NCBI GenBank assembly: GCA_963745205.1 | Contig: CAVUWX010000012.1 | Location: 108,414-172,413 of the forward strand | Length of the DNA stretch: 64,000 nt | Direction: 5' to 3' | Source of the DNA: Hyphomicrobium_A sp963745205 | Lineage (GTDB): Bacteria > Pseudomonadota > Alphaproteobacteria > Rhizobiales > Hyphomicrobiaceae | Part shown: positions 45,116 through 53,757 of the stretch, one piece after another | How positions within the stretch are numbered: the stretch's first letter is position 1 | Layout: each line of letters begins with the position of its first letter | The notes under the pieces: model-generated | The model's input: the letters and a program-made list of their open reading frames with translations, nothing else | What the model was told of the DNA's origin: nothing | Databases searched by the model: none | Translations under genes and position numbers: made by a program

Positions 45116-46429
45116 ATGACCCATTTCTCCCCGCGCGAGATCGTCTCCGAGCTCGACCGCTACATCGTCGGTCAGACGGACGCCAAGCGTGCGGTCGCGA
45201 TCGCGCTGCGCAACCGCTGGCGCCGCCAGCAGCTCATAGGCGACCTCAAGGAGGAGGTGCAGCCGAAGAACATCCTGATGATCGGGCCGACGGGCGTCGG
45301 CAAGACCGAGATCTCGCGCCGACTGGCGAAGCTCGCGGGCGCACCCTTCATCAAGGTCGAGGCGACGAAGTTCACCGAAGTCGGCTATGTGGGCCGCGAC
45401 GTCGATTCGATCATCCGCGATCTCGTCGAGGTGGCGCTCGCGCTCGTCAAGGAGACGAAGCGCAAGGAGGTGCGCGCCAAGGCTGAAAAGCACGCCGAGG
45501 AGCGCGTTCTCGATGCGCTCGTCGGCGCCGGCTCTTCGTCAACGACGCGCGAGACCTTCCGCAAGCGCTTGCGCGCGGGCGAGCTCAACGACAAAGAGAT
45601 CGAGATCCAGGTCGCGGAGACGGGCGCAGGCCTACCCATGTTCGACATTCCGGGCGCGCCGGGCGCTTCCATTGGTGCAATCAATATCGGCGACATGCTG
45701 GGCAAGGCGTTCGGCCAGCGCACGAAAGCGCGCCGCGTCACCGTAGCCGACAGCCACGACGTGCTGATCGCGGAGGAGAGCGACAAGCTGATCGACGCCG
45801 ATCAGCTCACCGGCGAGGCGATCGACGCGGTGCAGAACAACGGCATCGTGTTCCTCGACGAGATCGACAAGATCTGCTCGCGCACCGACGGCACCCGCAT
45901 CGGCGCCGATGTCTCGCGCGAGGGCGTGCAGCGCGATCTCCTGCCGCTGATCGAGGGCACCACCATCTCGACCAAGTACGGGCCGGTGAAAACCGATCAC
46001 GTGCTGTTCATCGCGTCGGGCGCGTTCCATGTCGCCAAGCCGGCGGACCTCCTGCCCGAGCTGCAGGGGCGGCTGCCGATCCGCGTCGAGTTGCAGCCCT
46101 TAACGCGGGAGGACCTCCGGCGCATCTTGACCGAGCCGGAGGCGAGCCTCATCAAGCAGTATGTGGCGCTAATGGCGACCGAGAGCCTCGCGCTGACGTT
46201 CACCGACGACGCCATCGACGCGCTCGCGGATGCGGCGGTGCAGGTCAACTCCACGGTCGAGAACATCGGCGCGCGCCGGCTGCAGACGGTGATGGAGCGC
46301 GTGCTCGACGAGATCTCGTTCGACGCTTCCGACCGCGGCGGACAGGCGGTCAAGATCGACGCGGCCTATGTGAACGCGCGCATCGGTGATCTCGCCCGGA
46401 ACGCCGACCTGTCAAAGTTCATCCTTTAA
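45116..46429 (+). CDS. hslU: ATPase subunit HslU
   Basis: A 437-residue AAA+ unfoldase of HslUV. Signatures: FSPREIVSELDRYIVGQTDA, Walker A LMIGPTGVGKTEISRRLAKL, the pore/AAA segment KFTEVGYVGRDVDSIIRDLV, Walker B GIVFLDEIDKICSRTDGTRI, and DLLPLIEGTTISTKYGPVKT. C-terminal GDLARNADLSKFIL ends in the short hydrophobic tail that docks into HslV. ATG 45116. Confidence 0.98.
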   Translation: MTHFSPREIVSELDRYIVGQTDAKRAVAIALRNRWRRQQLIGDLKEEVQPKNILMIGPTGVGKTEISRRLAKLAGAPFIKVEATKFTEVGYVGRDVDSIIRDLVEVALALVKETKRKEVRAKAEKHAEERVLDALVGAGSSSTTRETFRKRLRAGELNDKEIEIQVAETGAGLPMFDIPGAPGASIGAINIGDMLGKAFGQRTKARRVTVADSHDVLIAEESDKLIDADQLTGEAIDAVQNNGIVFLDEIDKICSRTDGTRIGADVSREGVQRDLLPLIEGTTISTKYGPVKTDHVLFIASGAFHVAKPADLLPELQGRLPIRVELQPLTREDLRRILTEPEASLIKQYVALMATESLALTFTDDAIDALADAAVQVNSTVENIGARRLQTVMERVLDEISFDASDRGGQAVKIDAAYVNARIGDLARNADLSKFIL

Positions 46430-46592
46430 GGACTGCGGCTGCAATCGTTCGAGTTGCGTAGGCCGCGGATACAGCGCCTTAAATTCTTCCCGCTAGGCTA
46501 ACGAAACGTTCCGCCGTGCTTCGCGTCGCAGCTTGGCCGCGTGCGCCGCGCACGGTTTGATGCTCGTTGCTCAGAAAACGGAGCCTGGTCCC

Positions 46593-48350
46593 ATGTCCTC
46601 CCCGCTCATTCGCGCGCTCCTCGGCGCGGCGTTTGCGCTCGCCGCCAGCCAAGCCGTTGCCCAGGAAAACATCCGCGGCGCGACGACGGGTCCGACGACG
46701 GCGCCGGGCTTCAGTCATCCCGAGCAGTACCTGCACCTGCAAGACGTGAAGCCGGCGGACAACATGTACCCCGTGGTTCCGCATCCCGAGCAGGACAAGG
46801 CCGCGCGCGACAAGCTCGCCGCGCTCGAAGCCAAGACCGGCAAGAAGCCCAACATCCTCATCTTCCTGATGGACGACGTCGGCTGGATGGATCCCGGCTT
46901 CAATGGCGGCGGCGCCGCCGTCGGCAACGATACGCCGGTCATGGATCGGCTCGCCGCCGAGGGTCTGCTGCTCACCTCCGCCTACTCGACGCCGTCCTGC
47001 TCGCCGACGCGTGCCACGATCCACACCGGGCAGAATCCGCTGCACCACGGCATCCTGCGCCCGCCCATGTATGGCGAAGCGGGTGGCCTCGACGGTGCCA
47101 CCACGCTGCCGTTGCTCCTCAAACAGCATGGCTACGTCACCCAGGGCGTCGGCAAGTGGCACATGGGCGAGAACCAGGGCTCGCTGCCGCAGAACGTCGG
47201 CTACGACGATTACGTCGGCTTCCTCGGTGTCTCCGACATGTACACGGAGTGGCGCGACGTCTACTTCAACCCGGAGGTCGCGCTTTCGCCCGAGCGCTTC
47301 AAGATGGTGGAGAACGACGACTTCGATCACTATGAAGTGCATTGCACGCCGGGCGACAAGGAGAAGTGCGAGAACGGCAAGCTGATCGAGCTCAACTACA
47401 TCAAGGAGCTCGACAAGCATTGGCTCGACACGAGCCTAGCCTTCCTCGACAAGATGAAGGGCGCAAAGCAGCCGTTCTTCCTCTACCACGCGACGCGCGG
47501 CTGCCACTTCGACAACTATCCGTCCGACGAATGGGCCGGCAAGTCGATGTCGCGCACCGTGTACGGCGACTGCATGGTGCAGATGGACTACACGCTGGGC
47601 CAGCTCGTCGATAAGCTGCAGGCGATCGGCGAGCTCGACAACACGCTGATCCTGCTGTCGTCCGACAACGGCCCCGAATGCGAGGTGCCCCCGCACGGCC
47701 GCACGCCGTTCCGCGGCTGCAAGGGCTCGAGCTGGGAGGGCGGCGTCCGCGTGCCGACGTTCGTCTACTGGGAGGGGATGATCAGCCCGCGCAAATCGGA
47801 CGGCCTGTTCGACGACGCGGACATTCTGCCGACGATGATGTCGCTCGCAGGCGTGCCGGGCGCGCAGCTCGCCGACCTGTTCCCCAAGACGACCTACATC
47901 GACGGCATCGATCAGGCGTCGTTCCTGGTCGCCGACAACGGTCTCTCGGCGCGCCGCAGCCGGCCCTACACGCTCAACCAGTACTATGCGGCGCTGCGCA
48001 TCGACGAGTTCAAGGGCGTGATGACGGCCGAGATCGAGAACGGCGTCGTGCAGAAGGGCGACTGGGGCGGTTTCTCCGGCCCGATCTTCACCGACTCCGG
48101 CGGCGGTATCGTCTTCAATCTCTATACCAACCCGCAAGAGGACGTGAGCGTCGGCATCCGCCACATTCCCGTCTCCGTGCCGATCATGGCGGCGTCCGCC
48201 TTCTATCTGAAGGAGCTCATCAAGTACCCGCCGCAGTTCAAGATCGGATTCATGTCGAACAATCCACCTGTCTACGACCTCCTGCCGAAGATGCAGGAGA
48301 TGCGCAAGAAGGCGACAGAGGAGCAGGGCGTCGGCCGACCCACTCCTTAA
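46593..48350 (+). CDS. Exported arylsulfatase-type sulfatase
   Basis: A 585-residue protein with a signal peptide (LIRALLGAAFALAASQAVAQ). The sulfatase core starts KPNILIFLMDDVGWMDPGFN (metal-binding aspartates), with the formylglycine motif STPSCSPTRATIHTGQNPLH (C-x-P-x-R) near residue 130, then KWHMGENQGSLPQNVGYDDY and SSDNGPECEVPPHGRTPFRG. Substrate is an unknown sulfate ester in the periplasm. The next gene encodes the enzyme that converts that cysteine to formylglycine, so the two form a functional cassette. The start at 46593 was chosen for the signal peptide. Confidence 0.93.
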   Translation: MSSPLIRALLGAAFALAASQAVAQENIRGATTGPTTAPGFSHPEQYLHLQDVKPADNMYPVVPHPEQDKAARDKLAALEAKTGKKPNILIFLMDDVGWMDPGFNGGGAAVGNDTPVMDRLAAEGLLLTSAYSTPSCSPTRATIHTGQNPLHHGILRPPMYGEAGGLDGATTLPLLLKQHGYVTQGVGKWHMGENQGSLPQNVGYDDYVGFLGVSDMYTEWRDVYFNPEVALSPERFKMVENDDFDHYEVHCTPGDKEKCENGKLIELNYIKELDKHWLDTSLAFLDKMKGAKQPFFLYHATRGCHFDNYPSDEWAGKSMSRTVYGDCMVQMDYTLGQLVDKLQAIGELDNTLILLSSDNGPECEVPPHGRTPFRGCKGSSWEGGVRVPTFVYWEGMISPRKSDGLFDDADILPTMMSLAGVPGAQLADLFPKTTYIDGIDQASFLVADNGLSARRSRPYTLNQYYAALRIDEFKGVMTAEIENGVVQKGDWGGFSGPIFTDSGGGIVFNLYTNPQEDVSVGIRHIPVSVPIMAASAFYLKELIKYPPQFKIGFMSNNPPVYDLLPKMQEMRKKATEEQGVGRPTP

Positions 48351-48405
48351 CGCTTGCTTCGTTCTGATGCGCGACACTTGCCGGCGTCTCCAGGAAGGTT
48401 GCGCC

Positions 48406-49470
48406 ATGCGGCCACGTCTTTTTTTGCCTTGCATCGGACTGCTCGCGTCGATTGCTGCCACCGCGCCATGCGCAGCCGAGGATGCGCCGGGTGATGCTGC
48501 GCCAAAATTGTGCGGCGCCTATTCCGGGTTGCCGGATGGGAAGGACGCGAAGACCGGAATGACCTTCATCCTCGGCGGCAGCTTCGTCATGGGCTCCGAC
48601 CCACAGCAGCCGGAGGAGCGCTCCACCCACTTCGTCCGCGTCGACGGGTTCTGGATCGACCGCCACGAGGTGACGAACGCCCAATTCGCCCGCTTCGTCG
48701 GCGCGACCGGCTACGTGACGCTCGCCGAGCGCGGGCTCGATCCGAAGACCCACCCCGGCGCCAGCGAGGACCTGCTCGCGCCCGGCTCCGCACTGTTCGT
48801 GGAGCCGATGACGGCCGACCGCGGCGGCAGCAACGCGCAGTGGTGGCAGTACGTCAAAGGCGCCAATTGGCACCAGCCCGAAGGTCCCGGCTCAACGATC
48901 GCAGGGCGCGAGAACCATCCCGTCGTCCACGTCGCCTATGAGGACGCGCTCGCCTACGCGCGCTGGCTTGGCCGCGAGCTGCCGACGGAGGCGCAGTGGG
49001 AGTTCGCCGCGCGTGGCGGCAAATTCGACGAGCAGGACTGGATGAGCGCCTATGCCCCCAACGGCACGCCGATCGCCAATACCTGGCAAGGCATCTTTCC
49101 CGTCTACAACAGCGCCGAGGACGGCTACGTCGGCACCGCGCCGGTCGGCTGCTTCAAGGCCAACGGCTACGGCCTCTACGACATGATCGGTAACGTGTGG
49201 GAGTGGACCAGCGACTGGTATCGCGCCGGGCATTCCAAGGAGCCCGCGGTCAATCCCATGGGCCCCGACATCATGCAGGTGGGGCTTATCGCCGGCCAGG
49301 CGCCGAGCAAGGTCATCAAAGGCGGATCGTATCTGTGCGCGCATAACTACTGCGCGCGTTACCGCCCGACCTCGCGGCAGCCGCAGGAGGTGGACCTGAG
49401 CACCGGCCATGTCGGCTTCCGCACGGTGTTGAACGCCGGCTCGAGCAGTAGCGCGCCGACGGCGCCGTGA
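48406..49470 (+). CDS. Formylglycine-generating enzyme family protein, exported
   Basis: A 354-residue protein with a signal peptide (PRLFLPCIGLLASIAATAPC). FGE-sulfatase domain: FILGGSFVMGSDPQQPEERS, VDGFWIDRHEVTNAQFARFV, LGRELPTEAQWEFAARGGKF, YDMIGNVWEWTSDWY, and the C-terminal IKGGSYLCAHNYCARYRPTS. The two cysteines in GGSYLCxxxYC correspond to the copper-binding catalytic pair of human and Streptomyces FGE, so this should be an active sulfatase maturase and not a mere lectin-like relative. It follows the sulfatase by 55 bp. Confidence 0.92.
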   Translation: MRPRLFLPCIGLLASIAATAPCAAEDAPGDAAPKLCGAYSGLPDGKDAKTGMTFILGGSFVMGSDPQQPEERSTHFVRVDGFWIDRHEVTNAQFARFVGATGYVTLAERGLDPKTHPGASEDLLAPGSALFVEPMTADRGGSNAQWWQYVKGANWHQPEGPGSTIAGRENHPVVHVAYEDALAYARWLGRELPTEAQWEFAARGGKFDEQDWMSAYAPNGTPIANTWQGIFPVYNSAEDGYVGTAPVGCFKANGYGLYDMIGNVWEWTSDWYRAGHSKEPAVNPMGPDIMQVGLIAGQAPSKVIKGGSYLCAHNYCARYRPTSRQPQEVDLSTGHVGFRTVLNAGSSSSAPTAP

Positions 49471-49726
49471 GACGTGATCAGGTTGCCTGCAAATTGAAGG
49501 TGCGGCTCAGGAATTGAGCGGCGCATGTTGCAGTGCATTTAATTTTGTCAACATTCTCCTTACCCAACCGTAACGGAATGTTATTTCGCGTGTCGCATAT
49601 GTCACGTATAGTCATTGTTGTAGGTGGTTGGCAGTTTTGAGCGGATGTCTGCCGGCACGGCAGGCGAGCTGGACTCCCCCGGAGCTCATTTTCCCGCGCT
49701 GCCGCCGTCCTGCGAGGAGGTGAAGC

Positions 49727-49930
49727 ATGGCATGCCCGAAAATCGAGGTCCGAGGTAAGCGGGTCATCCTGCTCAGCGGCTATCACGCGTCCGTCAATGC
49801 CACCCGCTCGGCGGTCGATATCAACTACGACGATGTGAAAGAGGCCGAGGAGCTGCGGCAGTCTGCGCGGCTGCACCCCGACGCGGTTGCGTTCGGCTAT
49901 GTAGCGGGACGTTGGGTGCCGGCGGCTTAA
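49727..49930 (+). CDS. Small conserved protein, unknown function
   Basis: A 67-residue protein: MACPKIEVRGKRVILLSGYH, then ASVNATRSAVDINYDDVKEA and a C-terminus FGYVAGRWVPAA. The GAGGAGGTGA ribosome site 7 bases before ATG 49727 strongly supports translation. Base composition and codon use resemble neighbouring genes. No family known to me. A strong terminator follows at 50000. The 256 bp before it (49471-49726) hold no gene, but contain an AT-richer promoter-like stretch around 49540-49620. Confidence 0.7.
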   Translation: MACPKIEVRGKRVILLSGYHASVNATRSAVDINYDDVKEAEELRQSARLHPDAVAFGYVAGRWVPAA

Positions 49931-49999
49931 GGCCCGGCATGAAACGGGGCGCCCCGCGCCCAGCATGACAGTAGAACAGTAGAAACGTCATTTCGAGAG

Positions 50000-50032
50000 C
50001 CCCGCCGCCGGTAAAGCCGGCGCGGGGTTTTG
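50000..50032 (+). terminator. Rho-independent terminator of the 67-residue protein gene
   Basis: CCCCGCCGCCGG, loop TAAA, then GCCGGCGCGGGG (with one bulge) followed by TTTTG. It lies 70 bp after the small gene's stop and 80 bp before rlmN, separating their transcripts. Confidence 0.85.
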
Positions 50033-50112
50033 CAGTCTTTAATGCGGCGGGAAGACACGTTAGATAAGGCGCAACCAACATCCGCGCGCGCCGTCTCGCA
50101 GCAGTTTACGCA

Positions 50113-51339
50113 ATGGTCATCGTCGCCAATCCGGGGCCCGCCCCCGTGCTGAGCTCCCAGCCAGCCTCGCCGAAGCCCTCGCTCGCTGGCTTGAGCCGCG
50201 AAGCGCTGCGCTTCGCGCTCGCGCGTATCGGTGTGCCGGAAAAGCAGCTGCGCATGCGCGTCAACCAGCTCTGGAGCTGGCTCTACGTGCGCGGCGTCAC
50301 CGACTTCGACGCGATGTCGGATGTTTCAAAAGAGCTGCGGGCGAGGCTGGGCGAACACTACTCGCTCATTCGGCCGGAGATCGTCACCGAGCAGGTCTCC
50401 GTCGACGGGACGCGCAAGTGGCTCCTGCGGCTGGCGAAGCAGGAGAATGACGCCAAGGCACCCGAGATCGAGACGGTCTACATCCCCGAAGCCGACCGCG
50501 GCACCTTGTGCATCTCGAGCCAGGTCGGCTGCACACTCACCTGCAGCTTCTGCCACACGGGCACGCAACGGCTCGTGCGCAATCTCACCACGCAGGAGAT
50601 CGTCGGGCAGATCCTTCTGGCGCGTGACCGCATCGGCGACTGGGGTGGCGCCGCTGACCCGGACGACGGGCGCCTCCTTCCCGAAGGCGAGCGCAAGATT
50701 ACCAATATCGTCCTCATGGGCATGGGCGAGCCGCTCTACAACTTCGACAACGTCAGGGAGGCGATCGAGGTTGCCGCCGACGGCGAAGGGCTTTCCGTCT
50801 CGAAGCGCCGCATCACGATGTCGACCTCGGGCGTTGTGCCGGAGATCGTCCGCTGGGGTGCGGAATCCGGCACGATGCTTGCGATATCGCTGCACGCCAC
50901 GCGCGATGAGCTGCGCGACGAGCTCGTGCCGATCAACCGCAAGTACCCGATCGCCGAGCTCATGGAGGCCTGCCGCAGCTATCCCGGCCTCTCGAACGCG
51001 CGCCGCATCACCTTCGAGTACGTAATGCTGAAGGGGGTCAACGACAGTCTCGCGGATGCGCGCGCACTGGTGCAGCTCGTCGCCGGCATCCCGGCGAAGA
51101 TCAACCTAATTCCGTTCAACCCGTGGCCGGGCGCGCCGTATGAGTGCTCCGACTGGGGGCAGATCGAGAGCTTTGCCGAGATCGTCAACAAGGCGGGCTA
51201 CGCGAGCCCCGTGCGCACGCCGCGTGGCCGCGACATCCACGCCGCCTGCGGTCAGCTCCGCTCGGCGAGTGTCAAGCTCAAGGCATCCGAGCGCGGCAAG
51301 GCTCGCGCCGACGCGGCGGCCGACGGCGGCGGAGGCTAG
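50113..51339 (+). CDS. rlmN: Dual-specificity rRNA/tRNA adenine C2-methyltransferase
   Basis: A 408-residue radical-SAM enzyme methylating A2503 of 23S rRNA and A37 of some tRNAs. CxxxCxxC is QVGCTLTCSFCHTGTQRLVR; IVLMGMGEPLYNFDNV and SLHATRDELRDELVPINRKY are also typical. The C-terminal methyl-carrying cysteine is in RGRDIHAACGQLRSASVKLK. N-terminal accessory domain contains MRVNQLWSWLYVRGVTDFDA. Start ATG 50113; a later methionine is unlikely because the N-terminal domain begins around residue 20. Confidence 0.97.
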   Translation: MVIVANPGPAPVLSSQPASPKPSLAGLSREALRFALARIGVPEKQLRMRVNQLWSWLYVRGVTDFDAMSDVSKELRARLGEHYSLIRPEIVTEQVSVDGTRKWLLRLAKQENDAKAPEIETVYIPEADRGTLCISSQVGCTLTCSFCHTGTQRLVRNLTTQEIVGQILLARDRIGDWGGAADPDDGRLLPEGERKITNIVLMGMGEPLYNFDNVREAIEVAADGEGLSVSKRRITMSTSGVVPEIVRWGAESGTMLAISLHATRDELRDELVPINRKYPIAELMEACRSYPGLSNARRITFEYVMLKGVNDSLADARALVQLVAGIPAKINLIPFNPWPGAPYECSDWGQIESFAEIVNKAGYASPVRTPRGRDIHAACGQLRSASVKLKASERGKARADAAADGGGG

Positions 51340-51346
51340 GGCGCGC

Positions 51347-51775
51347 GTGTTCTGGAGCACGGTCGGCCGCATCATCGCCATCGCGTTCGCGTTCCTCCTC
51401 GCGGCGCTCGCCGCCATTTTCGTCCTGATCACGCTGGGGCTAGAGCGCGTCACCGGAGAACTGCACCGCTTGGCGCCGGACGGTGACCTCGTCTCGACCT
51501 CGTTCACGCTGCTGGACCAGGGTCTGGCGTTGCTCGCCGGCCTCTCCATCATCCCAGGGCTGCTCGTGATCTTTACGGGCGAGATCGCCCGCATTCGCTC
51601 GCTGGTCTACTACGTGGCGGGCGGTGGGGCCGCGCTTGCGGCCGTGCCGCTCTTGGCCCACGTGCAGCAGTCGGGAGCGCTTGTGCTGCCGGAGCAGGCG
51701 GTGTGGCAGGTGTTCGCAACGGCGGGCTTTGCCGCCGGCTTCGTCTACTGGTTGATCGCCGGCCGCAATGCTTAG
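51347..51775 (+). CDS. Four-helix membrane protein, unknown (paralogue of the next gene)
   Basis: A 142-residue protein with four predicted transmembrane helices (RIIAIAFAFLLAALAAIFVL, ALLAGLSIIPGLLVIFTGEI, YYVAGGGAALAAVPLLAHVQ and ATAGFAAGFVYWLIAGRNA). The start is probably GTG 51347, 8 bp after the rlmN stop; no ATG fits. The C-terminal 'GFxxGxxYWLIAGR' closely resembles the next gene's C-terminus. Likely co-transcribed with rlmN. Function unknown. Confidence 0.7.
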   Translation: MFWSTVGRIIAIAFAFLLAALAAIFVLITLGLERVTGELHRLAPDGDLVSTSFTLLDQGLALLAGLSIIPGLLVIFTGEIARIRSLVYYVAGGGAALAAVPLLAHVQQSGALVLPEQAVWQVFATAGFAAGFVYWLIAGRNA

Positions 51776-51876
51776 TCTCGCCCCGTTAGGCAGCTCCGAG
51801 ATTTTTCGTTGAGAGGTGCGCGACTTGCCCTGTAGTCTTGAGGCCTGGGACGCTTAGTCTTTGAGTGGGTGCGGCC

Positions 51877-52383
51877 ATGATCGGCGGGCTCTTTCGGGTT
51901 CTCTTAGGTTTCATCGTGGCCTGCCTCGTAGCGGGTGCGGCGACCGCAGCCTTCGTCATCACGCCAGCCGACATTGCAACGCTCCCCGCCGAGCTGCGCC
52001 CAGATCGGCTGAGCAGTGCCGGCACCCTGTCGCTGCTCGCCGCCACGCATTCGGCAATCTTCGCCTTTCCCTTCGCCTTCATCGCCATCGCACTCGCCGA
52101 GTGGCGTTGCATCCGTTCGTGGGTCTACTACGCCATTGTCGGCATCCTGATCGCGCTCGGCGGCTTCGGCGCGGAGTACCTGAACGAGGTCGGCGGCCAG
52201 CCTTCCATCGTCAACGCCTACGCCATGCGGGCCTTCCTGGCCGTGGGGTTCCTGGGCGGGGTCGCCTATTGGCTGGCCGCGGGACGGCGAGGGGGAGGCC
52301 GGCGTGGGGATGAGCGCGCGGCACGCCGCCGGCGTCTCGCGCCCGACCCGACGGGCGAGGAAAAGGTCGGGGTGACGCAATAG
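51877..52383 (+). CDS. Four-helix membrane protein, unknown (paralogue of the previous gene)
   Basis: A protein of about 168 residues: transmembrane helices at RVLLGFIVACLVAGAATAAF, AIFAFPFAFIAIALAEWRCI, WVYYAIVGILIALGGFGAEY and FLAVGFLGGVAYWLAAGRRG, then an Arg/Gly-rich basic tail. The four-helix layout and the C-terminal GxxYWLxAGR repeat that of 51347-51775. ATG 51877 is likely; GTG 51865 adds four residues. Function unknown; expressed probably from its own promoter in the preceding 100 bp. Confidence 0.72.
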   Translation: MIGGLFRVLLGFIVACLVAGAATAAFVITPADIATLPAELRPDRLSSAGTLSLLAATHSAIFAFPFAFIAIALAEWRCIRSWVYYAIVGILIALGGFGAEYLNEVGGQPSIVNAYAMRAFLAVGFLGGVAYWLAAGRRGGGRRGDERAARRRRLAPDPTGEEKVGVTQ

Positions 52384-52442
52384 CGGCCGCGATTGCACCT
52401 CGGTTTACGGATTTCTCAGGCGCGGGGCATCCAATTCGGTTG

Positions 52443-52453
52443 TTGCAGCGCAA
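52443..52453 (+). promoter_or_regulatory. TTGC-N3-GCAA operator-like site
   Basis: TTGCAGCGCAA, a perfect TTGC-N3-GCAA inverted repeat of the same form as 21932-21942 before the phasin gene. It lies about 110 bp upstream of the gene at 52565, in the same relative position as the phasin operator. Suggests control by the same regulator, probably PhaR; inference from one short motif. Confidence 0.45.
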
Positions 52454-52564
52454 CGAAGCGCTTAGAGTTCCTAGTTGCGCGGCATTTCGTCCGCCGCCAA
52501 TGCGCCAACGAATGAACGAGCCCGCTTCCTCCGGCTTTTCCCGCGAGGCGAAAGAGGCGACGGC

Positions 52565-53176
52565 ATGGTCGATCAACATCTCCAGGAGCGCTTCACGCGC
52601 CACTGCACGGACGCCGCCTTCGGCTACGCCACCGCTGCGACCGCGGCCTACACCGCGTTCGCCGATCAGGTGCTGAGCTTCTGGGCGAACGCTCTCGAGC
52701 CCTCTAATCGCCCCTCTGGTCGCAGTGGGCCGCAACAGCCGGCGTTCGCTTGGAGCTGGCCGGTGATGACTCCCCTGCCCGCGCCGCCGGTGTGGAACCC
52801 GTTCGCGTGGGCAACGCCGCAGAGCTTTGCGGCCTTGCCCTATTCCTTCGCAGGCTCGGGCGCGATGGCCAACCCCTTCGCGGCGTGGTTCGGCATGCTT
52901 CCGTTCGCGGCGGCTAACCCTGCTGCTTGGCCGATGGCGTGCATGTTCATGGCTTCTGGCATCCCGCGCTCGGTGGCGTTGCCAGCGGCTGAGGCGAACG
53001 TCGCCGCCATGGAAGCGGCCGACATCGCCGCCGTCTCGATGCGCAAGGCGTTCTCGAGCTATCGCACCGACGGCGGGCACGCGAACGCACAGCAGGGCTG
53101 GCCCGCGGCGCATCTGCTGATGCTCGCTGTCCTCACGCCCCTGAGCGTCGGGGCGATGTTCGCGAACGGCCGCTGA
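52565..53176 (+). CDS. Ala/Trp/Phe-rich protein, possible PHA granule-associated protein
   Basis: A 203-residue protein: N-terminal helix (CTDAAFGYATAATAAYTAFA then DQVLSFWANALE), a Pro/Trp/Phe-rich middle (WSWPVMTPLPAPPVWNPFAW) and an Ala-rich, hydrophobic C-terminal half. No named family is recognised. It has no clear signal peptide, and its composition would suit a surface-coating or granule-binding protein. A phasin-type operator lies upstream. ATG 52565 is preferred over the frame's first ATG at 52475. Converges on the next gene with 4 bp between. Confidence 0.6.
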   Translation: MVDQHLQERFTRHCTDAAFGYATAATAAYTAFADQVLSFWANALEPSNRPSGRSGPQQPAFAWSWPVMTPLPAPPVWNPFAWATPQSFAALPYSFAGSGAMANPFAAWFGMLPFAAANPAAWPMACMFMASGIPRSVALPAAEANVAAMEAADIAAVSMRKAFSSYRTDGGHANAQQGWPAAHLLMLAVLTPLSVGAMFANGR

Positions 53177-53180
53177 ACGC

Positions 53181-53588
53181 TTATTGAGGCGTGGTTGGGG
53201 TCGTCGTCTTCTTTTTCGGCGTCGACTTCTTTTGGCAGTGCGCCTTGGTCACGGCGCCGGTCTTCGACTTGCCTTCCTTGTGCCAGGAGCACGCGGTGTT
53301 GGCCTTGCAGGTCGTCTCGTCGAGACCCTTGCACGGTGAAGGCGCAGCCGCCGTCTTCTTATCCTTATCCGTCGTCGCTGCGGGCGTTGTCGTCGTCGTA
53401 GCCGGCTTGGCATCGGCTGGCTTTGCCGGCGTCGTCGCGGCAGGTGGGGTTGTCGTCGCTGGCTTCGTCGTATCAGCCGGCTTCGCATCCTCGGCCTGAG
53501 CGACGCTCAAGCCCACGCCAAACGCAAAAATAGCCGCGGCAACCGCGGCCAAAGGCGCAGCTCTGCGCCAGAAAGTATCGCCACGCAT
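53181..53588 (-). CDS. Exported Ala/Lys/Pro/Thr-rich protein with cysteine-rich C-terminus
   Basis: A 135-residue protein. Signal peptide: FWRRAAPLAAVAAAIFAFGV, cleavage near AQA-ED (residue 33). Residues 35-85 are a low-complexity linker of Lys/Pro/Ala/Thr. Then SPCKGLDETTCKANTACSWH and KAHCQKKS hold four cysteines, a small disulfide-type module, followed by a Lys/Pro/Thr tail. The layout resembles wall- or matrix-associated small exported proteins. Function unknown. The GAGGAAACGAG before ATG 53588 is a fair ribosome site. Confidence 0.68.
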   Translation of the reverse strand: MRGDTFWRRAAPLAAVAAAIFAFGVGLSVAQAEDAKPADTTKPATTTPPAATTPAKPADAKPATTTTTPAATTDKDKKTAAAPSPCKGLDETTCKANTACSWHKEGKSKTGAVTKAHCQKKSTPKKKTTTPTTPQ

Positions 53589-53757
53589 GGTCTCGTTTCC
53601 TCGATTAGAACCGAACGTGAACATCCTAACGCGTAGATTGCGGCAATGCCATGCCAATGCGGGGCCTTACCAAAATGTATGGTGAAGGCGCCATGCGGAC
53701 CAAGGGTAGGTGTTGGAGCGCTTAGGGTCCGGCGTCCCAACAGCTAAGTGGCTGAGA

